From Leeuwenhoekiella marinoflava DSM 3653 (lineage in GTDB: Bacteria; Bacteroidota; Bacteroidia; Flavobacteriales; Flavobacteriaceae), in contig NZ_FQUN01000010.1 of the NCBI RefSeq assembly GCF_900129005.1, positions 190,985 to 224,950 of the forward strand: 33,966 nt of DNA, in the 5' to 3' direction. Positions 14,097 through 22,532 of this stretch are shown one piece after another; the stretch's first letter is position 1, and every line of letters starts with the position of its first letter. The translations under genes were made by a program, and so were the position numbers. A model generated the notes under the pieces. That model ran no database searches. It was not told the DNA's origin and saw only the letters and a list, made by a program, of their open reading frames with translations.

Positions 14097-17000
14097 ATGT
14101 CTCATAAATACACAACCACATTAAACCTGTTCTTCAGTAAATTTAGTGTCTTTACTTTTTTACTTTTCATACTGGCCCAAACGAGCTTTGCACAAAACAA
14201 AGAGGTAGAACAGGTCTTTTACTTTACAGGAAATACCGAATTAAAAACCAGTAATCCTACTCAACAGGTCCTTAAGTCTATAAGCGAGCTTTCTCAGAAT
14301 GATGATAAAGCGACTTTTGTCGCACTGGGAAACATCACAAAAGATGGCTATCCTCCTAAAAAGAAAGACCGTAAAAAGGTTGAAGAATTGCTGCAACAGA
14401 GCATTATGCAACCTCTTGCTAATTTTAATGGAAATATCATTTTTATGCCCGGCCGTAATGAGTGGAACAAAAACGGTCACGAAAATATAGATGATATGGA
14501 GTCTTTTATACAAGACAACAGCAAAGTTAAATTCTGGCCTAATGACGGCTGCCCACGGGAGCTTGATGATCTGGATACTGAAAATATAGAATTTTTGATG
14601 ATAGATTCTCAGTGGTTTTTAGAAGACTGGGACAATCACCTATACCTCAATAATAAATGTGACATCAAAACTCGTGATGATTTTATTGCGAAGTTTAAAG
14701 ATGACCTAAAAGATGAGCAGAATAAGACGGTAGTTGTTGCTGTTTATCATTCTGTACTCAGCCTTTCTAGACAAAACTTTTTAGAAGCTATTGGAGGAGT
14801 ATCTGCTCAGGATTTTTACAGTACTCAACGCCAAAAATATGCCGGTACTTTAGAAACATTAGCAAGTCAGTTTCCTGATGTAATATTTGTTTCTGCAAGT
14901 GATAAAAACCTGCAATATGTTTTTGATGATGGCATCCCACAAATCATAAGTGGTGCTGCCACTGATAAATTAGATAATGTGCGTAAAGCTAAAGATGGGC
15001 AGTTTGCTTCAAAATCCAATGGTTTTGCGAGGCTTACAGTCTATAAAGACCGTAGTTCTAAAGTAGAATTTTTTACTACTGATGCAGGATCACCTGAGAA
15101 ACTTTTTGAGAAAAAAATCAGACGTCAGCAACCTAAGCAAGGAGAAATAAGCTATCCTGATATCAGCGCGATGGGTAGTACTACAAAAGCTTCTATTTAC
15201 ACAAAAGAAGAAACAGATAAAAGCAGCCTGTACAAATTTTTCTGGGGAAATCACTACCGTGATGTTTACAGCAAAGAGATTGAAGCTCCGGTTTTAGACC
15301 TCTCAACACTTCCCGGTAATGTACACGCTATCTCAGAAGGTGGTGGTAACCAGTCGCGTTCGTTACGTCTTATCGATGATGAAAAACACGAATACACGGC
15401 CCGTGAATTGCGAAAGAGTGCCGTGCGTTTTATTCAGTCTAAAATTACAGATCATTACGTGCGTGATTTTATGCAAAACACCATTGCTGAAGAAATTGTA
15501 CAGGATTTTTATACTACAGCTCAACCCTACGCTCCGTTTGCGCTAAACCCCATTTTTGACAGCTTAGATATTTACAATGCGCAACCTAAAATCTACTATT
15601 TACCTAAACAAAAGCAACTGGGTATTTTTAATGAAGATTATGGCGATAAACTTTATATGCTTGAGGCACACGCCGGAGATGAGAATCAATCTTTTGAGCG
15701 TTTTGGTGATGCAGATGATATCATAAGCACCAAAGATCTTCTGGCCGAAATACAGGATTCTAAAAAGCACAAGGTAGATGAATCCAACTTTTTAAAAGTT
15801 CGTTTAATGGATTTTGCCGTAGGTGATTATGACAGGCATTATGACCAGTGGCGGTGGTCTGCTTATGAGCAGGAAGACGGTACAACAACCTATAAAACCA
15901 TTCGTAGAGATAGAGATCAGGCGTTTCCTAAATATGACGGACTCATTTTAAGTCTGCTTAAAGTCGCTATGATTGACTTTAGATCTATGGAAAAATACGA
16001 CGAAGACGTAAACAATGTGAAGTGGTTGAGTCGTTATGCATATCCTTTAGATCAAGCTATTATAAAGAATCTTACCTGGGAAGATTGGGAAGAACAAGTT
16101 GAATTTATTCAGCAGAAGTTAACTGATGAAACCATCGAAGTTGCTTTTAAAACTTTACCGGAAGCCACCCAAGACGAAAGTATGGCAAGTATTCAAGAGA
16201 ATTTAAAAACGCGCCGCGATAATCTGAAATCTATTGCCCGTCGTTATTATGACTATTTAATGAGTCATCAAATCATTTTAGGTACTGAAGACAAAGACGA
16301 TTTTTTAATCACCCGTCAACCGAATGGCAAGACCACTATAAAGTTAACCACAGAAGAAGGAGAATCTTTTGAACGCACCTACGATAAAGAACTTACAAAA
16401 GAAATCTGGATCTACGGTATGGATGATGAAGATACCTTTAAAATCGTAGGAGATGGTGATCACTATATCCCTCTTAAAATATTAGGTGGTGAGAATAATG
16501 ATGTATATGATTTTGAAAACACACGAGCAGCCAAAGCTTATGATTACAAAAGCAAGAAAAACACCTTTGTAAATTCGGGTAGTCGTAAATGGTTAGTAGA
16601 TAGTTATGACATCAATACGTATAATGATGCTTCTAGAAAATTAGATGCTTTTTCTACTTTACCTGTTTTGGGATACAATCAAGATACTGGTTTTTCTGCT
16701 GGCTTAAGTGGTACATATACTACATACGGTTTAGCTAATAATCCATTTTTAACACAGCAAACCTTAATGGCTAAATATTATGCTGCGACTCATGGTGTGG
16801 AATTAAAATATTCTGGAGAGTTTGCTAATGCATTTTACAATTGGAATTTTGGTCTGGATGCTCGTTATACGACTCCTAATTATGCTATAAATTATTTTGG
16901 AACTGGTAATCATACAGATTACGACAGAGATCAGGTAGATCTTGATTTTAACCGGGTTCGCATCAGTCAATGGAGTGTGAAGCCATCCTTAATCTATAGA

Positions 17001-17693
17001 AACGATCGAGTATCATTGCGCTTAGGGCCAACTGTTGAGTCTTTAAATGTAGAATATTCTGGTGACGGTGTTACCGGTGATACTAACATCATTGATGCTG
17101 GCGATGATGTTTTTAACACCCAATATTATGCCGGTGCAGAAGCTGCTTTTCAATATAAAAATAAGAGTGGTGAAATCGCTTTTATACGCAGAGGATTTCA
17201 GTTTGATCTTGTTGCGGGATACAAAACAAATATTGATGAATATAATAACGAATTTACCTATCTAAAACCTACGCTTTCTATAGATTATCCATTACATCCT
17301 AGTGGTATGGCAGTGCTGGCCACTAAGATTGGTGCTTCGATGAACTTTGGAGATGAGTATGAGTTTTATCACGCTGCTACTTTAGGCGGAAATAATAGCT
17401 TACGCGGATTTAGAAATGAGCGTTTTAATGGGCAGACTTCATTTTACCAAAGTACCGATTTACGTGTAGGTATTGCTCAATTGAAAACCAATTTCATACC
17501 GCTGAGACTGGGAGTTTCTGCTGGTTTTGATTACGGTCGTGTTTGGGTAGACAATGACAATTCAGAACAATGGCATAACAGTTATGGAGGTTCTGTTTTT
17601 ATCAACGGTTTTAAAGCGATTACTGCTAACGTAGGGTATTACCGCAGTAAAGAAAGCGACCGTGTGTTATTTACATTAGGTTTTAAATTCTAA
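14097..17693 (+). CDS. Pseudo-metallophosphoesterase / kinase-like / Omp85-like barrel protein
   Basis: A 1198-residue exported protein with a signal peptide (residues 1-32, ending TSFAQ). Residues about 36-330 align in layout with a calcineurin-type phosphoesterase domain, but each metal-binding motif is changed: FTGNTE for GDAG, LGNITKDG for GDNIYP, PGRNEW for GNHDW, YHSVLS for HHP, SASDKNLQY for GHDHNLQY. MIDSQWFLEDWDNH still marks the family. The middle (about 400-740) has GGGNQSRSLRL, ARELRKSA (K440), GDYDRHYDQWRW (576-587) and RDRDQAF (604-610), resembling ATP-grasping and catalytic loops of Fam20C/HipA/CotH-type kinases. The last 400 residues are an outer-membrane barrel with the Omp85 L6 motif LRGF (1102-1105) and a terminal FKF. 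It is a lone gene, and similar three-part proteins occur across Flavobacteriia. Its role is unknown. Confidence 0.8.
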   Translation: MSHKYTTTLNLFFSKFSVFTFLLFILAQTSFAQNKEVEQVFYFTGNTELKTSNPTQQVLKSISELSQNDDKATFVALGNITKDGYPPKKKDRKKVEELLQQSIMQPLANFNGNIIFMPGRNEWNKNGHENIDDMESFIQDNSKVKFWPNDGCPRELDDLDTENIEFLMIDSQWFLEDWDNHLYLNNKCDIKTRDDFIAKFKDDLKDEQNKTVVVAVYHSVLSLSRQNFLEAIGGVSAQDFYSTQRQKYAGTLETLASQFPDVIFVSASDKNLQYVFDDGIPQIISGAATDKLDNVRKAKDGQFASKSNGFARLTVYKDRSSKVEFFTTDAGSPEKLFEKKIRRQQPKQGEISYPDISAMGSTTKASIYTKEETDKSSLYKFFWGNHYRDVYSKEIEAPVLDLSTLPGNVHAISEGGGNQSRSLRLIDDEKHEYTARELRKSAVRFIQSKITDHYVRDFMQNTIAEEIVQDFYTTAQPYAPFALNPIFDSLDIYNAQPKIYYLPKQKQLGIFNEDYGDKLYMLEAHAGDENQSFERFGDADDIISTKDLLAEIQDSKKHKVDESNFLKVRLMDFAVGDYDRHYDQWRWSAYEQEDGTTTYKTIRRDRDQAFPKYDGLILSLLKVAMIDFRSMEKYDEDVNNVKWLSRYAYPLDQAIIKNLTWEDWEEQVEFIQQKLTDETIEVAFKTLPEATQDESMASIQENLKTRRDNLKSIARRYYDYLMSHQIILGTEDKDDFLITRQPNGKTTIKLTTEEGESFERTYDKELTKEIWIYGMDDEDTFKIVGDGDHYIPLKILGGENNDVYDFENTRAAKAYDYKSKKNTFVNSGSRKWLVDSYDINTYNDASRKLDAFSTLPVLGYNQDTGFSAGLSGTYTTYGLANNPFLTQQTLMAKYYAATHGVELKYSGEFANAFYNWNFGLDARYTTPNYAINYFGTGNHTDYDRDQVDLDFNRVRISQWSVKPSLIYRNDRVSLRLGPTVESLNVEYSGDGVTGDTNIIDAGDDVFNTQYYAGAEAAFQYKNKSGEIAFIRRGFQFDLVAGYKTNIDEYNNEFTYLKPTLSIDYPLHPSGMAVLATKIGASMNFGDEYEFYHAATLGGNNSLRGFRNERFNGQTSFYQSTDLRVGIAQLKTNFIPLRLGVSAGFDYGRVWVDNDNSEQWHNSYGGSVFINGFKAITANVGYYRSKESDRVLFTLGFKF

Positions 17694-17826
17694 AGTAAAC
17701 GACCTTGGAGCAAGCCTGTCCGACAAAAGCAGCCCCGCAAGGCATTAAAAGGAAACAGCTTTTAACTTCGAGGCAGGCCTCAGCATTTAAATCTTGATTA
17801 TTGAGTAAATTAATCAACTAAATAGT

Positions 17827-17857
17827 AAACCCGTTTTTTAAACAGAACGGGTTTTTT
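17827..17857 (+). terminator. Intrinsic terminator after the large barrel protein
   Basis: AAACCCGTT (17827-17835) and AACGGGTTT (17846-17854) form a 9-bp stem followed by more T residues to 17857. It lies 134 nt past the stop at 17693. The sequence between (17700-17790) is GC-richer, with a small stem TTAAAAG/CTTTTAA and GAGGCAGGCCTC, and looks like a dispersed intergenic repeat, not a gene. Confidence 0.8.
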
Positions 17858-17945
17858 ATGGAATTAAACTGTCTAAGAACTAAACATCATTCAATACTTG
17901 TGGAGTTTTTCCGTTAATACGGATTTTTTCCTTTCAAAAGAAAAA

Positions 17946-17953
17946 TAGATTTG
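17946..17953 (+). promoter_or_regulatory. Promoter -7 element of the exonuclease/GIY-YIG gene
   Basis: TAGATTTG fits TAnnTTTG and lies 14 nt before the ATG at 17968, which would give a very short leader. No TTG box is found at the usual distance, so the promoter is only partly supported. Confidence 0.4.
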
Positions 17954-17967
17954 CGTACTTTGTAGGT

Positions 17968-19395
17968 ATGAAAGATGCAAAGTTTGCAATCATTGATGTA
18001 GAGACAACCGGCGGCGGTATCAAAGGAAACAAAATAACCGAAATCTGTATCATCATTTTAAAAGATGGAAAAGAGATTGATCGGTTTACTTCTTTAGTTA
18101 ATCCCGGAAGAGACATCCCGCTTTATATTGAAAAACTTACGGGTATCAATGACCGAATGGTTGAGGATGCTCCCTATTTTAATGAACTCGCAGACCGCAT
18201 CAATACGCTGACAGAAAATTGTATTTTCGTCGCTCATAATGTGGGTTTTGACTACAATGTGGTTCGAGGAGAATTTAGTGAGGCAGGGATAGATTTTAAC
18301 CGAAAACGCCTGTGTACTGTGCGTCTTTCCAAAAAGCTCATTCCCGGTTTATTCTCTTACAGTCTGGGCAATTTATGTACTTCTATAAACATACCACATT
18401 ATGATCGTCACCGCGCCGAGGGCGACACCGAAGCTACTGTAATCTTATTTCAACGCTGCCTGGATCTGGATCCTGAATACGAAGTAATAGATGAGTTCTT
18501 AAACCGAAAATCAAAAGAATCCTATTTTCCGCCACATTTTAAAGCTTCAGATTTTGAAGAATTGCCTCATAAAGCCGGGGTGTATTTTTTTAGAGATAAA
18601 ATCGGGAAACCGCTATACATTGGCAAAGCCATAGATATTCAAAAACGAGTGCTTTCTCATTTTAAAGAAAAAAGTAATCGTAAATATGAATTGCTGCAAA
18701 ATACCCACAGTATAGATTATGAACTTACCGGCAGTGAGTTACTCGCTTTGCTTCGGGAAGCTGAACTCATTCTCAAACACTATCCCAAATACAACAAAGC
18801 TCAGAAAAACCCAACAAAACCCTACAAGCTTACCTCCTATCACAACAAACAAGGTATCGAGCAATTTGCCTTGCATAAAAATAAAATCGCTCCCGTAAGC
18901 TGGATGCAATTTTACACCCGTGAAGAAGCCATTCAGTTTTTAGAACATATTTGTGAGGAGTTTGATTTGTGCCCAAAATATTGTGGGCTGCAACAAGGTG
19001 TAACGGAGTGTAATCACTATAAAATACACACGTGTAGTGGTGCCTGTCGTGGCGATTTAAAGGCGGAAACATATAATGCTCGTGTGAGTAAAGCTCTAGA
19101 TTATATTCATACCTATGAGCAATCTTGTCTGCTCGTTGAAAAAGGAAGAAATACTCAGGAAAAGTCTTTTATTTACCTGAAACAAGGTCGGTTTGCAGGT
19201 TATGGGTTTATTGATGAGACTGAAGAATTCAATCAACCGGAAGACTTTACTAACTTTTTAAATCCGCAGAAAAGTTCTGCTTATGCAGATCGTATCGTTC
19301 GGCGCTATTTAGCTACACAAAAAGGAATCACCCGATTGCCACTTAAACAAACAGAAACTTCTAATCAAAATATATTTGAAGCCTGGCTTTCTTGA
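17968..19395 (+). CDS. DnaQ-type exonuclease fused to GIY-YIG (UvrC N-terminal-like) nuclease
   Basis: A 475-residue cytosolic protein. The N-terminal 165 residues are a DEDDh 3'-5' exonuclease as in the DNA polymerase III epsilon subunit: D10 and E12 in IIDVETTGG, H90-N91 and D95 in AHNVGFD, and H148/D153 in DRHRAEGDTEA. Residues about 198-285 are a GIY-YIG domain as in UvrC and Cho: AGVYFF (GVY 204-206), PLYIGKA (YIG 217-219) and ELLALLREAELI. The C-terminal part has a cysteine group (CPKYCGLQQGVTECNHY, THTCSGAC-like) as in UvrC/Cho-related proteins. Such fusions are known in Actinobacteria and Bacteroidota and are thought to act in DNA repair; whether the incision and the exonuclease act on the same lesion is unknown. 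Single gene with a promoter element at 17946. Confidence 0.9.
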   Translation: MKDAKFAIIDVETTGGGIKGNKITEICIIILKDGKEIDRFTSLVNPGRDIPLYIEKLTGINDRMVEDAPYFNELADRINTLTENCIFVAHNVGFDYNVVRGEFSEAGIDFNRKRLCTVRLSKKLIPGLFSYSLGNLCTSINIPHYDRHRAEGDTEATVILFQRCLDLDPEYEVIDEFLNRKSKESYFPPHFKASDFEELPHKAGVYFFRDKIGKPLYIGKAIDIQKRVLSHFKEKSNRKYELLQNTHSIDYELTGSELLALLREAELILKHYPKYNKAQKNPTKPYKLTSYHNKQGIEQFALHKNKIAPVSWMQFYTREEAIQFLEHICEEFDLCPKYCGLQQGVTECNHYKIHTCSGACRGDLKAETYNARVSKALDYIHTYEQSCLLVEKGRNTQEKSFIYLKQGRFAGYGFIDETEEFNQPEDFTNFLNPQKSSAYADRIVRRYLATQKGITRLPLKQTETSNQNIFEAWLS

Positions 19396-19914
19396 TTACG
19401 CTTCATTAGCAAGTTCGCTCGCTTTTTCGGCATCTACTTTTCTTGCAAAGCGCGAGGCTATGGCACTTATGATCATAATTTGTGAAGCGTGAAAAAGCAT
19501 CAAAGGCAGTAAAATGAGTCCCAAACTTGCCATATTTCCGAAGAGAATTTTAGAAAAAACCGTTCCGTGAACCAGGGATTTTTTAGTACCACAAAATTGA
19601 GCCGTGATGCGGTCTTCCATATTAAAACCAAACAGCTTTGCGATCAATCCGGTTATTATAAAAATAATTGAAAATACAGCCAGAACACCTGCAAACAGCA
19701 GTATTAAATCTATGATGGAAACACTAGTGAATAAATTTTCGGCAAACGATTCTGCAAAACTTTTATAAATGATCAAGAGAATTTTTTTGAGTATAGCGTA
19801 ACAGTGCCGCATCTTTCTAATGAATCTTCTGATCCTTTTAGGGTTTACTACCTGATAGCCTTTTTTGCTAAGCATATTGACTATCGACAATACGCTTTTA
19901 GCATGGAAAATCAA
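19396..19914 (-). pseudogene. C-terminal remnant of a bile-acid:sodium symporter-like (SBF-like) transporter
   Basis: An open frame of 172 codons (TTG start, no good ATG with a leader). The C-terminal 130 residues match the end of SBF-like/YfeH (SLC10A7-type) transporters: KILLIIYKSFAESFAE, a membrane segment LILLFAGVLAVFSIIFIITG, then FNMEDRITAQFCGTKKSLVH and SLGLILLPLMLFHASQIMII, the family's closing segment. Full-length members have about 330 residues and roughly ten membrane segments. Here some 190 N-terminal residues are missing, and the upstream 650 bp contains no trace of them that I can see. The first 40 codons do not resemble the family. It is most likely a 5'-deleted gene. Its end is immediately adjacent to the stop of the convergent exonuclease gene. 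Confidence 0.65.
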
Positions 19915-20561
19915 GGCGTGCCTGTCAATTAAAGTACAAAAAGTAAAATGTGATAAAATTAGTGGAGGTCTGGAAAATTTTTACTTTCCAAAAAATAGGG
20001 TTTATATCACAAACATTCTATAATTGAATTAGTTATATACTAAAGAAGCCATTATTTAGTATGTTTGAATTCAAATTATTGGAAATATCTAATTAGTTTT
20101 TATTAAAAATATTGTTTTGTGCATTAGGAAATATGGTATGATTATGTAGTGGGATCAAAAGGTACATTCGCACTAATTAGTTTTAACTCCTAAGCTTTAT
20201 TTGAACGAAGATATAATTCTAAATATCCATTGTTGGTTCATTTTTGATATAATCGTTTCAGTTATTTTGCTGTTTTGAGATATAAATGGGGATCTTGTCT
20301 TAAACTGTGATTAGGGTACTGATTACTGAGACTGGTCAAAGCGAACTATTTTGAGTTATAGGATTGTTTTAATTGGTCTTAGGTATTTTGTTGGAGTAAC
20401 CTTATATAGTATGTAGTATGTAGTATGTAGTATGTAGTATATAGAAAATACTTTAATTGTGGTTTATAAACGAGTTTTTTCTGCGTCCTAGTGAAATGCA
20501 AAGATAAGTTCCAGATGCGTAAAGACAAATTTTAAAAATTCAGTTAAAAGAACTTTCTATT
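19915..20561. other. AT-rich non-coding region
   Basis: About 650 bp without a supportable gene on either strand. The content is AT-rich with many stops in all frames. The only clear structure is the 7-bp tandem repeat at 20407-20441. The region lies upstream of the truncated transporter remnant and downstream of the sigma factor gene, so it probably marks an old deletion or rearrangement. Confidence 0.65.
20407..20441. repeat. Heptanucleotide tandem repeat (TAGTATG)
   Basis: Four exact TAGTATG units (20407-20434) are followed by one changed unit TAGTATA (20435-20441). Short tandem repeats of this unit length can change copy number by replication slippage. It is not inside an open reading frame, so any effect would be on transcription or RNA, for example on read-through from the sigma factor gene that ends at 20562. 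Confidence 0.85.
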
Positions 20562-21137
20562 TTATTTAAACTTTTTAAACAGCAGGAAAAAGATGCTCAT
20601 AAGTTTAGCTCCCAATTGTTCTCTCAATATAGAATATGCCTTAGTTAAATGACCTTCTACCGTCTTTTTTGAAATTTTAAGATAATCAGCAATTTCAGTA
20701 TTAGATAAACCATCTTTTTTACTAAGCATAAAGATCTCAGCACATTTTTGGGGCAATAACGAAACCCCCTCAAAAATGACCTCCTTTTTTCTCTCGAGGA
20801 TATCTATATCATTGTTATGTACTACAGATTCAACTGTATTTATGTACACCTTGTCAAAAGGAGTTAAGTGATTATTTTTTTTATAGTAGTTTATAAACTC
20901 ATTGTAGCAGCTTTTATATAGAAAGTTCTTAATGGAATACTCAGGATTAAGTCTACTTCTGTACTCCCATAATTTTAAAAATACATTTTGAATAATGTCT
21001 TCTGTGATAGCATGGTTATGCGTAAATGTATATACATAAGCAAATAATTTTTTATGGTAAAGTTTTAAAAGCAACGCATAACCAGCTTCTTCTCCATTCT
21101 GTAGACGTTTTATTAAAGTCAGATTGTCGTTATACAT
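20562..21137 (-). CDS. ECF sigma factor (FecI/RpoE-like, Bacteroidota type)
   Basis: A 191-residue sigma-70 family factor of normal ECF length. Region 2 is seen in LLLKLYHKKLFAYVYTFTHNHAITEDIIQNVFLKLWEYR, shown here in shortened reading, with the core-binding D-I-I-Q-N-V-F-L-K-L-W; region 4 is LPQKCAEIFMLSKKDGLSNT followed by EIADYLKISKKTVEGHLTKA, the DNA-recognition helix-turn-helix. The C-terminus has a hydrophobic tail (MSIFFLLFKKF) that is longer than usual. It is divergent from the FecR-type anti-sigma gene with 138 nt between starts; in most such loci the two genes run in the same direction. Expected role: transcription of the downstream SusC/D locus when FecR releases it. Confidence 0.9.
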   Translation of the reverse strand: MYNDNLTLIKRLQNGEEAGYALLLKLYHKKLFAYVYTFTHNHAITEDIIQNVFLKLWEYRSRLNPEYSIKNFLYKSCYNEFINYYKKNNHLTPFDKVYINTVESVVHNNDIDILERKKEVIFEGVSLLPQKCAEIFMLSKKDGLSNTEIADYLKISKKTVEGHLTKAYSILREQLGAKLMSIFFLLFKKFK

Positions 21138-21275
21138 AAGGTGCTATATAGTTAAAAAAACACACGTTTAATTGTTTAATATTAAAAAAATTATAATAAA
21201 AATTAAAAAAAATGTTAACCAAAGCAAGGGTGTAGATTATTTTAATTGTATTACTAGTATAGATTAGCAAAAAAG

Positions 21276-22436
21276 ATGGAGAGTAAAATAGAACAAACTT
21301 TAATAAGGTATTTAACAAATACAGCTTCTCAGGAAGATTTGAGATCATTGTCTGACTGGATAGAAAAGCCTTCTAATAAACAAGAATTAGAATCTTTTAT
21401 AAAAGATTATTACACGATTACTTACAGTATTAATAACCCCAATACAAATCTGGCTTTGCAAAACTTATTAACCTCAATTGATAAACGCAAAAGATTGCGG
21501 CATATTCAAAAACGTAGGTTATTCAGTAGATATGCGGCAGCTATTCTTGTGATTTTAATTTTAATAGTCGATTTTCAGTATGGTAACTATATATTTAATA
21601 GCGCATCCACATCTTCAAAACAGATAAAAGTAGGAACAGATAAAGCCACATTAACCTTGGAAGATGGATCTGAAATACAGCTTGGAGCAAAAGAAATATT
21701 TCAAAAAAGCGGCTATTTAACTAATGGAACCCTAATTGAATATTTAACAGATACCAAAGATAGTAAGGAGAGTAAAGAAATTGCCTATCACTATTTAACG
21801 GTGCCGAGAGGAGGAAAATTTTCAATCATTTTATCAGATGGTACAAAAGTGTGGCTCAATTCTGATAGTCGTTTAAAATATCCTACTCAATTTAAAGCAG
21901 GAAATTCTCGCGAGGTAGAACTGGAGTATGGAGAGGCCTATTTTGATGTATCATCAGCTACAAAACACGAGGGAGCATCTTTTATAGTTTATAACAGTGA
22001 TCAGAAAGTAGAAGTTTTGGGAACTGAATTTAATATTAAAGCTTACAATGATGATGCAGATGTTCTTACCACTTTGGTAGTAGGGAAAATAAAATTAAAA
22101 GTTGAAGAAATAGAACAGGTTCTTGAGCCGGGTCAACAAGCAAAATATGATGTAAATAACAATAGGATCATAACGAAATCGATTGATATTTATAATGAAA
22201 CTTCGTGGAAAGAAGGAATTTTTAGTTTTGATAATAAATCCCTCCTAGAAATAACCAAAGTACTTTCTCGATGGTACGATGTAGAATTCAATTTTTTAAA
22301 TGAAAATGTGCGGCAAGAAAAATTTGTAGGAATTCTGAGTAAGAATCAAGATATCGATCAAATACTGTTGCAGATAAAGAACTTAGGAATAATTAATAAC
22401 TACAAAATTGAAAAAAATGAAATTGCAATAGAATAA
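21276..22436 (+). CDS. FecR-family anti-sigma factor
   Basis: A 386-residue inner-membrane anti-sigma regulator. The cytosolic N-terminus (about residues 1-80, RYLTNTASQEDLRSLSDWI) binds the sigma factor. One membrane helix follows (about 88-106, AAAILVILILIVDFQ). The periplasmic part has the FecR domain (YLTVPRGGKFSIILSDGTKV, WLNSDSRLKYP, VELEYGEAYFDV, VEVLGTEFNIKAYN, VLEPGQQAKYD) and a C-terminal DUF4974 domain (FDNKSLLEITKVLSRWYDVE) that contacts the STN domain of the partner receptor. Its gene ends 96 nt before susC; the stop codon lies at the predicted 3' end of an antisense RNA. Expected role: carries the signal from SusC to the ECF sigma factor. Confidence 0.92.
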   Translation: MESKIEQTLIRYLTNTASQEDLRSLSDWIEKPSNKQELESFIKDYYTITYSINNPNTNLALQNLLTSIDKRKRLRHIQKRRLFSRYAAAILVILILIVDFQYGNYIFNSASTSSKQIKVGTDKATLTLEDGSEIQLGAKEIFQKSGYLTNGTLIEYLTDTKDSKESKEIAYHYLTVPRGGKFSIILSDGTKVWLNSDSRLKYPTQFKAGNSREVELEYGEAYFDVSSATKHEGASFIVYNSDQKVEVLGTEFNIKAYNDDADVLTTLVVGKIKLKVEEIEQVLEPGQQAKYDVNNNRIITKSIDIYNETSWKEGIFSFDNKSLLEITKVLSRWYDVEFNFLNENVRQEKFVGILSKNQDIDQILLQIKNLGIINNYKIEKNEIAIE

Positions 22437-22519
22437 AAAAAGAGAACGAAGTCAAACATTTGGCGATGGACTCAACTTCGTCTCTCTCAAGTATTAATAT
22501 TAGATATTCACTAACAAAT
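22435..22519 (-). ncRNA. Predicted antisense RNA over the susC leader (DonS-like)
   Basis: On the minus strand an intrinsic terminator is clear: a stem ACGAAGT (22446-22452) with ACTTCGT (22475-22481), extended by AGAG/CTCT with one bulge, followed by seven T (plus-strand A 22435-22441) exactly at the fecR stop. A minus-strand TAAATTTG (22533-22526) matches the TAnnTTTG element, with TTG at 22559-22557 (spacer 23 nt, slightly long). A start around 22519 would give an RNA of about 85 nt, fully complementary to the susC 5' leader and ending just inside fecR. In Bacteroides, DonS-type cis-antisense RNAs in the same place (between anti-sigma and susC genes) repress such loci. The existence of this RNA is inferred from sequence only. 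Confidence 0.5.
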
Positions 22520-22532
22520 ACCTAACAAATTT

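Noticed and set aside
17700-17790. GC-rich sequence after the large barrel gene as an RNA gene.
   Set aside because: Weak pairing only (TTAAAAG/CTTTTAA), no promoter, and it resembles a dispersed intergenic repeat.
22455-22462. AACATTTG as a plus-strand promoter for the susC-type gene.
   Set aside because: One base off the consensus and no TTG at a workable distance; an ECF-sigma promoter with unknown consensus is more likely.
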